Source of the DNA: Chlorocebus sabaeus
Taxonomy: Eukaryota > Chordata > Mammalia > Primates > Cercopithecidae
Direction: 5' to 3'
DNA: 64,000 nucleotides
Assembly: GCF_047675955.1 (NCBI RefSeq)
Contig: NC_132931.1
Span: forward strand, 930,001 to 994,000
Shown one piece after another: positions 52,577-63,885 of this stretch. How positions within the stretch are numbered: the first letter of the stretch is position 1; the number at the start of each line of letters is the position of its first letter. The notes under the pieces are model-generated. The model saw only the letters and a program-made list of their open reading frames with translations. It was not told the DNA's origin and searched no databases. Both the position numbers and the translations under genes were made by a program.

Positions 52577-52825
52577 GTTTTCCCGTGTATCTGTTACCAG
52601 GTGTGTCCATTTCTGCAGGTAACCTGGCGTTTGTTTACCTGTTTATTTCTTCCCTAAATAGAATTTAAGGTCCACAAGGGCAGCACCTTGTCTGGCTCCT
52701 TCACTCTGGATCCCCAGCACCTAGCACCAGTGCACACAGTACATGCCCAATAAGTATTTAGATGAGTGAAAGAAGAAATGAATATAATGGAAATTATTTT
52801 ATTTTCTTTGAAATGTATAACTGAA
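52577..52825 (+). mobile_element. L2 3' end fragment in VKORC1L1 intron
   Basis: 52640-52780 shows the L2 pattern: tagaatttaaggtccacaag, ccagcacctagcac and an agtatttagatgag-like end. Orientation +. Confidence 0.6.
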
Positions 52826-53134
52826 GGCTGGGCGTGATAGCTCAGCCTGTAATCCCAGATTTTTGGGAGGCCAGTGTGGGAGGATTGCGTGAGCCCAGTA
52901 ATTCGAGACCAGCCTTGGCACATGGCAAAGCCCCAACTCTACAAAAAAAAAAAAAAAAAAAAAAAAAAAAGAAAGGCTGGGTGTCGTAGTCTCAGCTACT
53001 TTGGGAGGTTGAGGCAGGAGAATTACTTGAAACTGGGAGGTTGAGGCTGCAGTGAGTCATGACTGCAACTGCACTGTAGCCTGGGAAACAGAGAAAGATC
53101 CTGTCCCCTTCCCGCCCCGCCCCCCCGCAAAAAA
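52826..53134 (+). mobile_element. Alu
   Basis: Diverged plus Alu with a long A-run in the mid linker (52941-52970) and a C-rich end. Confidence 0.85.
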
Positions 53135-53667
53135 AGGATTGTATAATTGTACAATAAAAATCTTCATGACTTTCACTTGTTTGTAAAATCGGGGTGATTT
53201 TTCTCTCCCAACATCACTGTTATGCAGGGGTTTCATTCTATATCTTGGGCATCGAGTGCCATTAAACTGTTGTGGCCAGTGAAGAATCATTTATTTATCC
53301 TTGCTTTGGGGGAGTTTGTCTTCAGAACCTAAGTATAGATTTTATTTAGAGTGTTTCTGTACTGACTTAACACCATAACTGGTTATGTTTTTTAGTATTT
53401 AAGAAGCACTCTTGTTCCATCCAGAGTTAACATTACCTTTAAAGGTTTTTTTTATTCAAAATGAGTGCTAGTTTGATATTTGTATCAAATTTTATCAAAT
53501 CAGTATTAACAATTTATAAAAAGAAAATCAGATTTTAAAAATCTTAAGTCAAATGCAAGATTTAAAGTTAACTTGCAAATAAAACCTGAAAGGGCATATA
53601 ATGTATCTGGTTTTTTACTTCTGAGATAGGACTCCAGGAAAGACCTACAGTTTCTGATATTATCCTA
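53135..53667 (+). other. VKORC1L1: VKORC1L1 intron 1, copy 2, unique
   Basis: AT-rich, no recognised gene or repeat. Not present in copy 1. Confidence 0.5.
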
Positions 53668-53950
53668 CCTTTTTTTTTTTTAATGGAGTTTTGCTCTTGT
53701 TGCCCAGGCTGGAGTGCAGTGGTACAATCTCGGTTCACTGCAACCTCCACCTCCTGGGTTCAAGCGATTCTCCTGCCTCAGCCTCTTGAGTAGCTGGGAT
53801 TACAGGCATATGCCACCACACCCAGCTAATTTTTTGTATTTTCAGTAGAGACAGGGGTTTCAGCATGGTCTCGAACTCTTGACCTCGTGATTTGCTCACC
53901 TCGGCCTCCCAAAGTGCTGAGATTACAGGCGTGAGCTACCATGCCCAGCC
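53668..53950 (-). mobile_element. Alu (reverse)
   Basis: Flanked by atcctac/cctacat repeats; ends accatgcccagcc. Confidence 0.88.
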
Positions 53951-54069
53951 CTACATTTAAAAAATACATTCCCAGTATATTTCTTAATGCATATCCTGGT
54001 GAAATTCGTGAAGAAAAAAACGTTTCAATCTATATTATTTGAGTGAATAAATAGCACAACTTACATCTA

Positions 54070-54280
54070 TGGCTTTCAAATGGGGACAGTTGTGTCCCAG
54101 GGGACGTTTGGCAATGGCTGTGACTGCGTTTTTGGTAGCCACACCTGGGGTGGAGGAGTACTAGCAGCATCTAGTGGGTGGAGCCCAGGGGTACTGTTAT
54201 GTAATGCACAGAACACCCCACAACACAAAGAATTATGTAGCCCAAAATGTCAGTGGTCCATTGTTAAGAGACCCTGGCTT
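54070..54280 (+). mobile_element. MER5A-type hAT element
   Basis: Carries the ggggac.gttggcaatg, agcatctagtgggtggagcc and caacacaaagaattatg blocks of MER5A and ends near gagaccctgg. The duplicated copy at 15331 keeps only its last bases. Confidence 0.8.
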
Positions 54281-54612
54281 AAGCAGAGAGAAGTCTCCTT
54301 CTGCAAATACTAATGCCACTGGAAAATGAATACTTTGCCCTACCTTTTGGAAAAGAGAATACATAGAAATTGGCAACTGATTCAGATGGGTATACTGGCA
54401 CTTTTAGATATGTTCATTTTAGATGATTATTTTTAATCAGAAATCTAGTGACTGGCCTCCCTCTTTGGGGTAAATCACTCCCTCAACACAGGACATTTAA
54501 GACATATGGCAACTTAGTTGATTTTAGAATTGGATAACGTTCTCAAATAATTTTACATTTTTTAAAATAGGGAAATTCCAATATAGGGTTACTGGTTTTC
54601 CTTATTTTACAG
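54281..54612 (+). other. VKORC1L1: VKORC1L1 intron 1 end, copy 2
   Basis: Paralogous to 15345-15685 with few differences; leads into exon 2. Confidence 0.78.
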
Positions 54613-54722
54613 ATGGGGTCGAGGATTTGGTCTTTTGGGTTCCATTTTTGGAAAGGATGGTGTATTAAACCAGCCAAACAGTGTCTTTGGACTTATATTT
54701 TATATACTACAGCTATTACTTG
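54613..54722 (+). pseudogene. VKORC1L1: VKORC1L1 exon 2, copy 2 (donor destroyed)
   Basis: A 110-base exon with an intact acceptor and an ideal family sequence (WGRGFGLLGS, LNQPNSVFGL). The donor dinucleotide at 54723-54724 is AT instead of GT (ttg|ataagt against ttg|gtaagt in copy 1). Splicing to exon 3 should fail unless a cryptic site is used. No AT-AC (U12) donor pattern follows. Confidence 0.82.
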
Positions 54723-55138
54723 ATAAGTATTTATCAATACAAAAATAAGTTTGTTATATTCCATTTACCACTTTGTGTCTTTGCCTTGAAGTGTCTTGAT
54801 GTTAAATAAAAGCATGTGTTATAGAGCCACTAGCGTGTACAACATTTTTGTGTTGTGAAAACTTGATTCACTAAAATTTTATTATATTAATGTTGAATTT
54901 ATGTCACTTGCTGTTTAATCATGGAGAGCTGTATCTCATGATGTCCAGGAAAACCAGTCCCATTCCAGAAATTATCACTCCCATGTTCCCTGTAAATGTG
55001 TTTCCTTATTTTATAGAGTATGTAGCCTTGAAAAATATCACATATTGAGGGGACATTAACAAGAAACCATATTCATAATCCCATCACCTTTACATATCCA
55101 CTATTTCTACAGTCTTCTGCTTTTAAAAATAATTTTGG
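54723..55138 (+). other. VKORC1L1: VKORC1L1 intron 2 start, copy 2
   Basis: Paralogous to 15796-16216; no repeat insertion. Confidence 0.75.
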
Positions 55139-55445
55139 GGCTGGGCACGGTGGCTCACGCCTGTAATCCCAGCACTTCCGGAGGCCAAGGTGGGCAGATT
55201 ACTTGAGGTTGGGAGTTCGAGACCAGCCTGGCCAACATGGTGAAAGTCTGTATCTACTAAAAATACAAAATTAGCCGGGCATGGTGGCAAGTGCCTGTAA
55301 TCCCAGCTACTCGGGAGGCCGAGGCCGGAGAATCCCTTGAACCCGGGAGACAGAGGTTTTAGTGAGCTGAGATCGCACCATTGCACTCCAGCCTGGACAA
55401 CAAGAGCAAAACTCCATCTCAAAAAAAAAAATAAATAATAATAAT
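55139..55445 (+). mobile_element. Alu (empty site of the provirus)
   Basis: Continuous through ctactaaaaatacaaaattag, where copy 1 holds the provirus. (AAT)n tail. Confidence 0.92.
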
Positions 55446-55456
55446 AATAATAATTT

Positions 55457-55742
55457 GGGGCCAGGTGTGGTGGCTCACGCCTGTAATCCTAGTACTTTGG
55501 GAGGCTGAGAAGGTCAGATCACTTGAGTCCGGGAGTTCAAGACAAGTCTGAGCAACATGGCGAGACTCCGTCTCTACAGAAAATACAAAAAGTAGCTGGG
55601 TGTGGTGGCACACACCTGTAGTCCCAGCTACTTGAAAGGCTGAGGTGAGAGAATCACTTGAGCCCAAGAGATGGAGGCTGCAGGGAGCCAAGATCACACC
55701 ACTGCACTCCAGCCTGGGAGACAGACCAAGACCTGTCTCAAA
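55457..55742 (+). mobile_element. Alu
   Basis: Orthologous position to 24373-24663. Confidence 0.9.
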
Positions 55743-55827
55743 AACTAATAATAATTTAATGTGAACTGTGTTTCAACATAGTGTTGTTTATCCAGTTACT
55801 GTTAACATCTAGGTTTCACACCTTTGA

Positions 55828-56119
55828 CTTTTTTTTGAGACAGAGTCTTGCTCTGTCGCCCAGGCTGGAGTGCAGTGGCATGATCTTAGCTCACACTGCA
55901 AGCTCCGCCTCCTGGGTTCACACCATTCTTCTGCCTCAGCCCCCCTAGTAGCTGGGATTACAGGCGCCCACCAACATGCCCGGCTAATTTTTTGTATTTT
56001 TAGTAGAGATGGGGTCTCACTGTGTTAGCCAAGATGGTCTTGATCTCCTGACCTCGTGATCCACCCACCTCGGCCTCCCAAAGTGCTGGGGTTACAGGCG
56101 TGAGCCACCACGCCCGGCC
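55828..56119 (-). mobile_element. Alu (reverse), copy-2 specific
   Basis: Flanked by cacacctttgactt / cacaccttttactt. The site is empty in copy 1 at about 24742. Confidence 0.93.
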
Positions 56120-56935
56120 CACACCTTTTACTTCTAAATAATGCTGCAGTGATCAACTTTGTTTAAAGACCTTCTGCTCTTTCCTTCTTTGAATTATCTC
56201 CACAAAATAAATTTCCAGGCATAGGATCAAAAACACAGATTTTTCTATTTTAATTGGTGTTACCAAGTTGCTTTTCTCTCAGTTCTTTGGTTTCCCTGAA
56301 GTTCCAGCAGTCTTCATTTTTAGAAAGTGTTTTGTAAAATTTTTTTTTTAATTGTAATGATAATCTTAACCTGGAAAAATTGCTAATAGCTACACATTAG
56401 TACCTATTACATTAAATTTTAGTCTTTTTAATTTCCTTTTATTGCCCATTTAGTTATTGGGATCCCGACAGTAGTATGTTTTTATATGTGTTACAAACAT
56501 TTAGCGCATTCTTTATCCTTTTTGTTAGTGTTATGAATTTGTATTGTATTAAATTTTTAGAGTTAAATCCATCCATTGTTGTCTTTGCATTTTATTTTTC
56601 TCCTTTTTTAAAGATCTTGTTGCATACCAATGTCTTTGTATTTTAATTATTAATATTCCATTATCTGTCAGTTCTTCTGATTTGGTTAATTAAAAATACA
56701 TGTAACTCTTCTGTGTATCTGGAATTGATTTGTTATAAGGCAAATTGTAAATCTAAATCATTGTCAGTTGTTCTGTCGAGTTTCCCCAGTTCCATATCTG
56801 TTTATCTCGCAGAAGTACAAAGATGTGTGGACAAGGATATTCATAGCAGTACAGTGTGAAATAGCAAAAAAAAAAAAAAAAAAAGTAGCTTAGAAATAGG
56901 TAATGGTTGAATAAATTAGAAAATACTATGAAATG
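56120..56935 (+). other. VKORC1L1 intron 2, copy 2, L1-like and AT-rich
   Basis: Paralogous to 24742-25633. No exon seen. Confidence 0.55.
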
Positions 56936-57240
56936 GCCAGGTGCGGTGGCTCACGCCTGTAATCCCAGCACTTTGGGAGGCTCAGGTGGGCGGATCACGA
57001 GGTCAGGAGATCTAGACCATCCTGGCTAACACGGTGAAACCTCATCTCTACTAAAAAATAAAAATTAGCCAGGTGTGGTGGCAGGCGCCTGTAATCCCAG
57101 CTACTCGAGAGGCTGAGGCAGAAGAATGGCGTGAACCCAGGAGGCAGAGCTTGCAGTGAGTCAAGATCATGCCACCGCACTCCAGCCTGGGCAATAGAGG
57201 GAAAGTCTGTCGCAAAAAAAGAAAGAAAGAAAGAAAGAAA
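56936..57240 (+). mobile_element. Alu, copy-2 specific, replacing ~280 bases
   Basis: Sits between aatactatgaaatg and agcctttgattag; copy 1 has about 280 bases there (25634-25910). (GAAA)n tail. Confidence 0.9.
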
Positions 57241-57562
57241 AGCCTTTGATTAGATTAACTTTTGAAGATAGAGGTGCTACAGTCAAATTTCTGTTTATGC
57301 CATTAATTTAATGCCATGCTGTATACATATTTTAAATCATATGTATCATATGTGTTTTTTTCATTTGCATTTTTTTGACTTGCATTTAGATGCTTCACAT
57401 GCTTTTTAATGTTGGTGTCTTTATGGGAGGCACATTTGAACTAACCCAACAGTTTCCAGAGCATGGCATCTGTACTCACTTCTAAGCTGTTTGAGGTACA
57501 GCATTTTTAATTTAATTTTTTCATAGGTAATCCATTCACATGGTTCAAAAGTTTTTAAAACA
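57241..57562 (+). other. VKORC1L1 intron 2, copy 2, unique part
   Basis: Paralogous to 25910-26217. Confidence 0.6.
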
Positions 57563-57852
57563 GACCAGGCTCAAGGGCTCACACCTATAATCCCAGCATT
57601 TTGGGAGGCAAAGACGGGCGGATCAGGAGGTCAGTAGTTCGACACCATCCTGGCCAACATGGTGAAACCCTGTCTTTACTAAAAATACAAAAACCAGTCA
57701 GGGGTGGTGGTGCACACCTGAAATCCCAGCTACTTGGGAGGCTGAGGCAGGAGAATTGCTTGAACCCGGGAAGCAGAGGTTGCAGTGAGCTGACATTGTG
57801 CCATTGCACTCTAGCCTGGGCAACAGAGGGAGACTCTATCTGGAAAAAAATA
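57563..57852 (+). mobile_element. Alu
   Basis: Same insertion as 26218-26524. Confidence 0.88.
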
Positions 57853-58089
57853 TGTATATAAAACATTACACAAAGAAAATCTGTCTCTTTAATTGACTTC
57901 TTCAAACCTGCTCCCATCTGTTATTTTGTTCCTGTTTCTGTTATCCTTACCCATGAGTCATTGGGTAGGAGGGTAGTTTAACATGCTCTGCCTTCTCTGT
58001 CCTTGAAAATAAATGCACATATTCTCCATACTGTTGGCCACAGGAAATTAAAAGCAATACGTGTGAAGATAGAGTCCAGAATTCAGGTG

Positions 58090-58434
58090 CCTTTTTTTTC
58101 TTTTCTTTTTCTTTTTTCTTTTTTTTGAGACAGAGTCTTACTCTGTCACCCAGGCTGGAGTGCAGTGGCGCAATCTCGGCTCACTGCAACCTCTGCCTCC
58201 TGGGTTCAAGTAATTCTTGTGCCTCAGCCTGCCTTGTAGCTGGGGTTACAAGTATACAATACCATGCCCAACTAATGGTTTCTTTTTCTTTCTTTTTTTT
58301 TTTTTTTGGTATTTTTTAGTAAAGACGCCATTTCACCACGTTGGCCAGGCTAGTCTCAAACTCCTGACATCTTATCTACCTGCCTCGGCCTCCCAAAGTG
58401 CTAGGATTACAGGCATGAGCCACCGCGCCTGGCT
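58090..58434 (-). mobile_element. Alu (reverse)
   Basis: Same insertion as 28021-28337; CTTTT-rich tail. Confidence 0.9.
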
Positions 58435-58946
58435 TTAGGTGCCTTTTTGTACTGAGAGCCTGGGTTTAGCACCCATGTCCACCATTTTTCTTGATTGGGT
58501 TTGGCCCACATACAGCCAATGAGCTAACTGTGGTTTCCCTTATCCACCAGGGTGAGCCCTTCCTGGAATGTATAGCAAGAGTTTTTCTCCCCTCAGCAAC
58601 TTGTTGGTGTAGTCACCTCTCATTGTGGATTTTTAATCAATCTGATCTAAACATGGAAAAGCAAATTTTACTTTCCACAGATGGGGAGGCTGTAGTGAAA
58701 ACCAGAGAAGGTTCTCACCAAATGTGTGCAGCTCGGTTTAGGAAAAGGCTGTGGTCCTCATATCCCTTTATTCATTTGGTGTCTCGGGGCTGTTGATGTT
58801 ACAAGTCTGCTTCATTGCTTAATGTGATTGTGAGACTGCATGTTTGCTTTGTGTGCATATTTTCAACTAGGTTAGTTTATGAAATTAGTAATATTTCACC
58901 TGAAAGATTGAGAAATCAAAAACATTGCAGCTATAAAACTGGCATT
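58435..58946 (+). other. VKORC1L1: VKORC1L1 intron 2, copy 2, unique part
   Basis: Includes about 60 bases near 58549-58610 that copy 1 lacks. Confidence 0.65.
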
Positions 58947-59247
58947 TGGCCGGGCATGGTGGCCCACGCCTGTAATCCCAGCACTTTGGGAGGCTGAGGC
59001 GGGAGGATCACCTGAGGTTAGGAGCTGGAGACCAACCTGACCAACGTGGTGAAAGCCCGTCTCTACTAAAAATACAAAAATTAGCCAGGCATAGTGGCAC
59101 GTGCCTGTAATCCTGGCTACTTCGGAGGCTGAGGCAGGAGAATTGCTTAAACTCAAGAGGTGAAGGTTGCATGAGTCGAGATTGTGCCACTCTACTCCAC
59201 CCTGGGCGATACAGTGAGCCTCTGTCTCAAAAAAAGAAAAAAAAAAG
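58947..59247 (+). mobile_element. Alu
   Basis: Full version of the element truncated at 28788-29010. Confidence 0.92.
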
Positions 59248-59447
59248 CCAAAAAACTGGCATTTTGCTAGAGTCAACCTGTATAATTTTAACGAAACAGA
59301 CCAGTATTTCTGTTCTCAATTTTCAGAGTTTGGCAGGAAGATCAGTATTCAAACACCGCAGCAAGTCACACAATGTTAGTCCTTGTCACTCAGAAAGCCT
59401 CTCTCCAGCGCCAAGGCCTGATTGAGCCCGCGTCTCTTCTCTTACAG

Positions 59448-59674
59448 GCATGACAGCAAGCGCCATGGCGGCTTTGATCCTCATGACATCCTCCATCATG
59501 TCGGTCGTGGGGTCCCTGTACCTGGCCTACATTCTGTACTTTGTGCTGAAGGAGTTCTGCATCATCTGCGTCGTCACGTACGTGCTGAACTTCCTTCTTC
59601 TCATTATCAACTACAAACGACTAGTTTACTTGAACATGGCCTGGAAGCGGCAGCTGCAGCCCAAGCAGGACTGA
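59448..59674 (+). CDS. VKORC1L1: VKORC1L1 exon 3, copy 2 (normal stop)
   Basis: Terminal exon of vitamin K epoxide reductase-like 1: acceptor cttctcttacag, open frame to TGA at 59672-59674 after QLQPKQD. It encodes the last membrane helices with the redox CIIC motif (FCIICVVTYV) and a cytosolic Lys/Arg-rich tail. Two residues differ from copy 1 and, as I recall, the family: Met for Val in SA(V)AA and Met for Glu in LN(E)AW. Followed by a long 3' UTR. Its own exon 2 has a dead donor, so usage would need another upstream exon. Confidence 0.82.
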
Positions 59675-60163
59675 CGCCCAACGGACTCTGCCCTGACAGT
59701 CTCAAGCCCCTTTTCCATTCAGTTTATTTTGCAGCAGGTTTTTATTATTATTATTATTCACAACAGACACTTTCCCTAAGAATCTCAAACTGATTTTTAA
59801 AAATCCTGTAAATTAGAAGGGGCCCTCGCTATTTTCTGTGTCAATCTTCATTTTAAATATGGATACAAAAAGGATACGCCGAGTCCATCAAAGACAAACT
59901 TTAACTTCACTTTGAAGATGTTTCTGAAATGATAAAATGTAGCCCTAGCCCCCTGCCCTCAATTGTAAAGTGAGCAACCATTGCTAGTAATTCTTTAATG
60001 TGCATAAATTCAATTTCAGGTATAACAAATGTGATCATAACATGAAAATATTCTAGAATAGATACTGTATTAAATATTGCCATGTTTACAATATGTAGTA
60101 TGTTTTTAGCCAATGGATTTAAACATGTAGATTCAATTAGAATCTGTTTATGTGATATTTGTA

Positions 60164-60169
60164 AATAAA
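60164..60169 (+). terminator. VKORC1L1: Proximal polyadenylation signal (AATAAA)
   Basis: About 490 bases after the stop codon, in AT-rich context; would give a short UTR form. Confidence 0.5.
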
Positions 60170-60524
60170 GATAGAAATATTAGATCCATTTCTGCAGAAC
60201 TTACTGTACAGTTTAGTTGGAGTGTAGCATTGAAGAACTGTCAGTTCAGCATTGACTGAGGAGATAGTGAAAATAGCCTATACACAGCATCTTGTGGAAA
60301 GTACTGGCCGCTGTTGTTGCAGCAAATAATAGGGTGAAAAAAATAATAATAGGGTGGTTGGTTCCCTTTCATCTCCCTCTTCTGAAATGAAGAAATTGAA
60401 TTGGAACGTTCAAGTCCAGATTGTGTCCAGTTATAAAACTGGGCCAATTGTTAACCTTACAGAATGAGTCATATGGCCAGACCTTCAAGTTCAAGGCCTT
60501 CAGGACACTAAGGATGCGAAAATC

Positions 60525-60799
60525 GTTTTTTTTTTCTTTGAGACAGAGTCTCGCTGTCACCCAGGCTGGAGCCCAGTGGTGCCATCTTGGCTCACTGCAA
60601 GCTCCACCTCCCGGGTTCACGCCACTCTCCTGCCTCAGCCTCCCAAGTAGTTGCAACTACAGGTGCCCACCACTGCGCCCGGCTAGTTTTTTGTATTTTT
60701 AGTACAGATGGGGTTTCACCAGGGTATCAATCTCCTGACCTCGTGATCTGCCTGCCTCGGCCTGCTGGGATTACAGGTGTGAGGCACCACGCCCGACCA
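60525..60799 (-). mobile_element. Alu (reverse) in 3' UTR
   Basis: Reverse-oriented, small deletions in the right arm; ends cacgcccgacc. Confidence 0.87.
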
Positions 60800-62887
60800 A
60801 AAATGGGTATTTTTTCTTTGGAGAAAAGCTGGAAATATAAACATGGCATTTTTAGCTAAAGTTTCTTCCACCAGTTGAATTTTCATGCAGATATTTTTCC
60901 TTAACATTGGTGCCAGTCAACCAAACAGTATTATGATGGAAGATACCAGTCTAAGCCCCGTCGCTCCAGAGTGGGAGCCAGTGTTCTTGCTCATTGTTTC
61001 TTTCTGCACTAACCACTCGGATGTCTAATTTAGTTGTTTTGCAGTCAAATACTGGATTTGTAACCTTCAGGGCTGACATGCTGCGCAGTTTGCTTCATCG
61101 GGAGAATAGGAACAGGTAGACACATCTCAAGGCTAAATCTGGTCGTGTCGCCACTGCTCTCATAATGACACACATGCAGCAAGAAGAATTTTGGAAGGGG
61201 ATTCGAGTAAACCCAAATGAAATTGTGACAGGACGTTTGTATGGTTAACATCTGATATCAGAATGTTAAAAGTGCCTTCTGTCTTAAATCTCAAACCAAA
61301 TATTTTGTGTGTTGACCTTGGGCAGAAGTGTCCTGCCCTCCTGTCTTCACCGTCAGGTAGAAAACCCACAGTCTGCAGAAGGGTCCTGTGTGATCATTTC
61401 ACTCCTCTGGTTGGGAAGCAGCAGTAATGTGTTTGCTTCCAATCTGATGAATCATTTTATGTTAAAAACAGTCAATGAGACCAGTACCTCTTGAGTGCTT
61501 TATTTGTCTTCTCTTTGAAGGGAGGGGACAGGCTCTGCTCTGTAAACTCAAATGTGTAGGATCAGCAACAATTCTGTAGCTTCCACTGACTCAGAATTGA
61601 CGCAACGTAGGTCTTCTGGCCTGAGGCAGGTATCAAGCCTGAACTGTAATGAACTTTTCACCGGTTTCAACCAGTTTCTTAAAAGATAGCTTAACTCAAG
61701 ATTTCATCAAGACTTGTGTTTTCCCATGAATGTGAATCTTTCAATGGCTGTTGGAGTATGGATGTACTGTTCTTGTATTCTGAAGTAGTTAAAGAACTCT
61801 AGAAAGCACTGATTGGCCGTCTGGTGCCTATGGAGAAAGAAGTCCTCACGTTTGAGGGCTGTACAGCGAGGCCGTCTTATAGCAGTGCGTCCAGCTCTAT
61901 CAAGGCAGTCCTCTGGTTCTTTTCTCTAAGCTACAGTGGAAATGGCCTAATGGTTAAAACTGTAGTACACATAACGCCAGTTGTGCTAAACAAGTTCCTC
62001 GTGTCCCAGGATCCAATGGTTTTTCATCCTATTTTGTATCAATCAGCAGAGTATAGTTAAAGCTTGTCTTGATGTTGCATTCTTGCAAATGTCTTCAACT
62101 CTTACCTGAGAAAACATGGGAAAATGCTCAGCCAGACCCTTTCAGTTTTTCCTTTGCTTTTCTAAACCTCGGTGAAACCACTGTTTCAGTTGTATAAAAT
62201 TTTTTTGCCACATTCTTATGGCCCAGTCAGATTAATACCCTTTTATCTCACTGAGAGAGGAACATGTACTGCCTATCATAACAGCATTGTAATGCCAGTA
62301 TCTCAGTAACAGAACCCTGGTGGTGTTAATTGGGTGTTTTTTGCCCTGGAGAATTCAGATTCCCTTCTATACCTTCTATTCTGCCCAGAAGAGGGGGGAA
62401 TCACCAGTGTTATAAAATTAGAAGATTGTTTTGCCTGTTTTAGACTGAATATTTGAACACTGCAGCATTACTAGCCACCAGTGTTAAAGGACAGATGAGG
62501 GGAAACATTTGTTTTTAGCAGTAATTCCATGCTTCATCTTTTTTAAGTAATTTGTTCCAAATGAAGCCATGTATTGACTTGATGCTCACCAATATCATTT
62601 GAAGAAATAAGACGAATTGGGGTTAGATGATAAATTCTAGGGAATCTGGGTGATTTGGGGGATTTCATTTGGTTTTGCATTACAGCTAGTTGCTCTCAGT
62701 AAAGGTAAATTTCTGGTGAAATAACTCAGGTTTAACCGGCTGTGTGCCCAGAATCACTGTTCCTTTATACATGTGTCCTCTCCTTAAATTCATTATTTTC
62801 AAATGATGTTCAAAGCATTGACTGTTTTCATTCAAAGAGACTACATTCAAAGAGGACCAAGACTACAGTGAAATTAAAACTATTTGC

Positions 62888-63190
62888 TGGCCGGGCATGG
62901 TGGCTCACACTTGTAATCTCAGCACTTTGGGAGGCCGAGGCAGGTGGATCACCTGAGGTCAGAAGTTCGAGACCAACCTGATCAACACAGTGGAACCCTG
63001 TCTCTACTAAAAATACAAAAGTTAGCTGGGCATGGTGGCAGGCATCTGTAATGCCAGCTACTCCGGAGGCTGAGGCAGGAGAATTGCTTGAACTCGGTAG
63101 GTGGAGGTTGCAGTGAATTCCCAATTGCGCCATTGCACTCTAGCCTGGGCAACGAGTGAAACACTGTTTCAAAACAACAACAACAACAAA
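62888..63190 (+). mobile_element. Alu in 3' UTR
   Basis: Plus-oriented with a (CAA)n tail; flanked by actatttg repeats (target-site duplication). Confidence 0.92.
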
Positions 63191-63793
63191 CTATTTGTTG
63201 ACTATTGTTTTTCATTTAGTTTTTGAAAAGACTATTGGCAAAAGTACAGAGTTATCTTCAGCAATTTCTTCATAACTTAGATTGGTACCAAGAGTGACAG
63301 GAGATCTTGTCTTGAAAATCAATATTAGACAGATGCCAACAAGGAGACCCACTGTGACTTCTGGTAACCTATTTGGGGAGACGACCTAATGACCTATTAT
63401 ACAGTTTCTGTCTTCATGTCTTTTCCTCCAACACACAAGCATTGGTGAAACATTTCAGACACCTCAGGCAGCACTTATGGTTTCTAATTGTGAGAACTAC
63501 CCTTCCATCAAAAAAGGCAAGGGTGGGAGCCCCAGCTACTTGGCTAAACATTTTTTTACTACAAATTCGCCTAGAAAAGGTGAAATGTTTTGTTATAAAA
63601 CTGTATTAGGCATGACCTAAGTATTAGGTGTATGATCTGTCTAGTATGTTCCATGAGAAAGATTTCTTACCTAGTGCTTTAAGCTCCAGAGTAAACATTC
63701 ATTTAAAATGGAGTTCAGTGGGCAGGTTTCCCCTTTAATCTAGACAGAAATACTCTTTATCAGAGATTTAAGGCGCCATTTTGCTAACTGGTA

Positions 63794-63861
63794 AATAAAA
63801 CCAAATGTAAATATGTAAGAATGTTTATTTGTTGCACATCACTTTTTTGGTATAAAATAAA
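63794..63861 (+). terminator. VKORC1L1: Distal polyadenylation signals
   Basis: AATAAA at 63794-63799 and 63856-63861 near the expected transcript end. Confidence 0.6.
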
Positions 63862-63885
63862 TGTAGAAGTTACCTGTGGAAGGTG

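Larger units (their letters stand above)
59675..63885 (+). other. VKORC1L1: VKORC1L1 3' UTR, copy 2
   Basis: About 4.2 kb of non-coding sequence after the stop, matching the long UTR expected for this gene. Polyadenylation signals AATAAA at 60164-60169, 63794-63799 and 63856-63861. Contains two Alus. The distal end is inferred. Confidence 0.75.

Noticed and set aside
52516..52600. Assembly misjoin or unmerged haplotypes as the cause of the duplication
   Set aside because: The copies differ by several percent and by unique Alus, a provirus and deletions, too much for alleles; a misjoin of two true loci is still possible and needs long reads.
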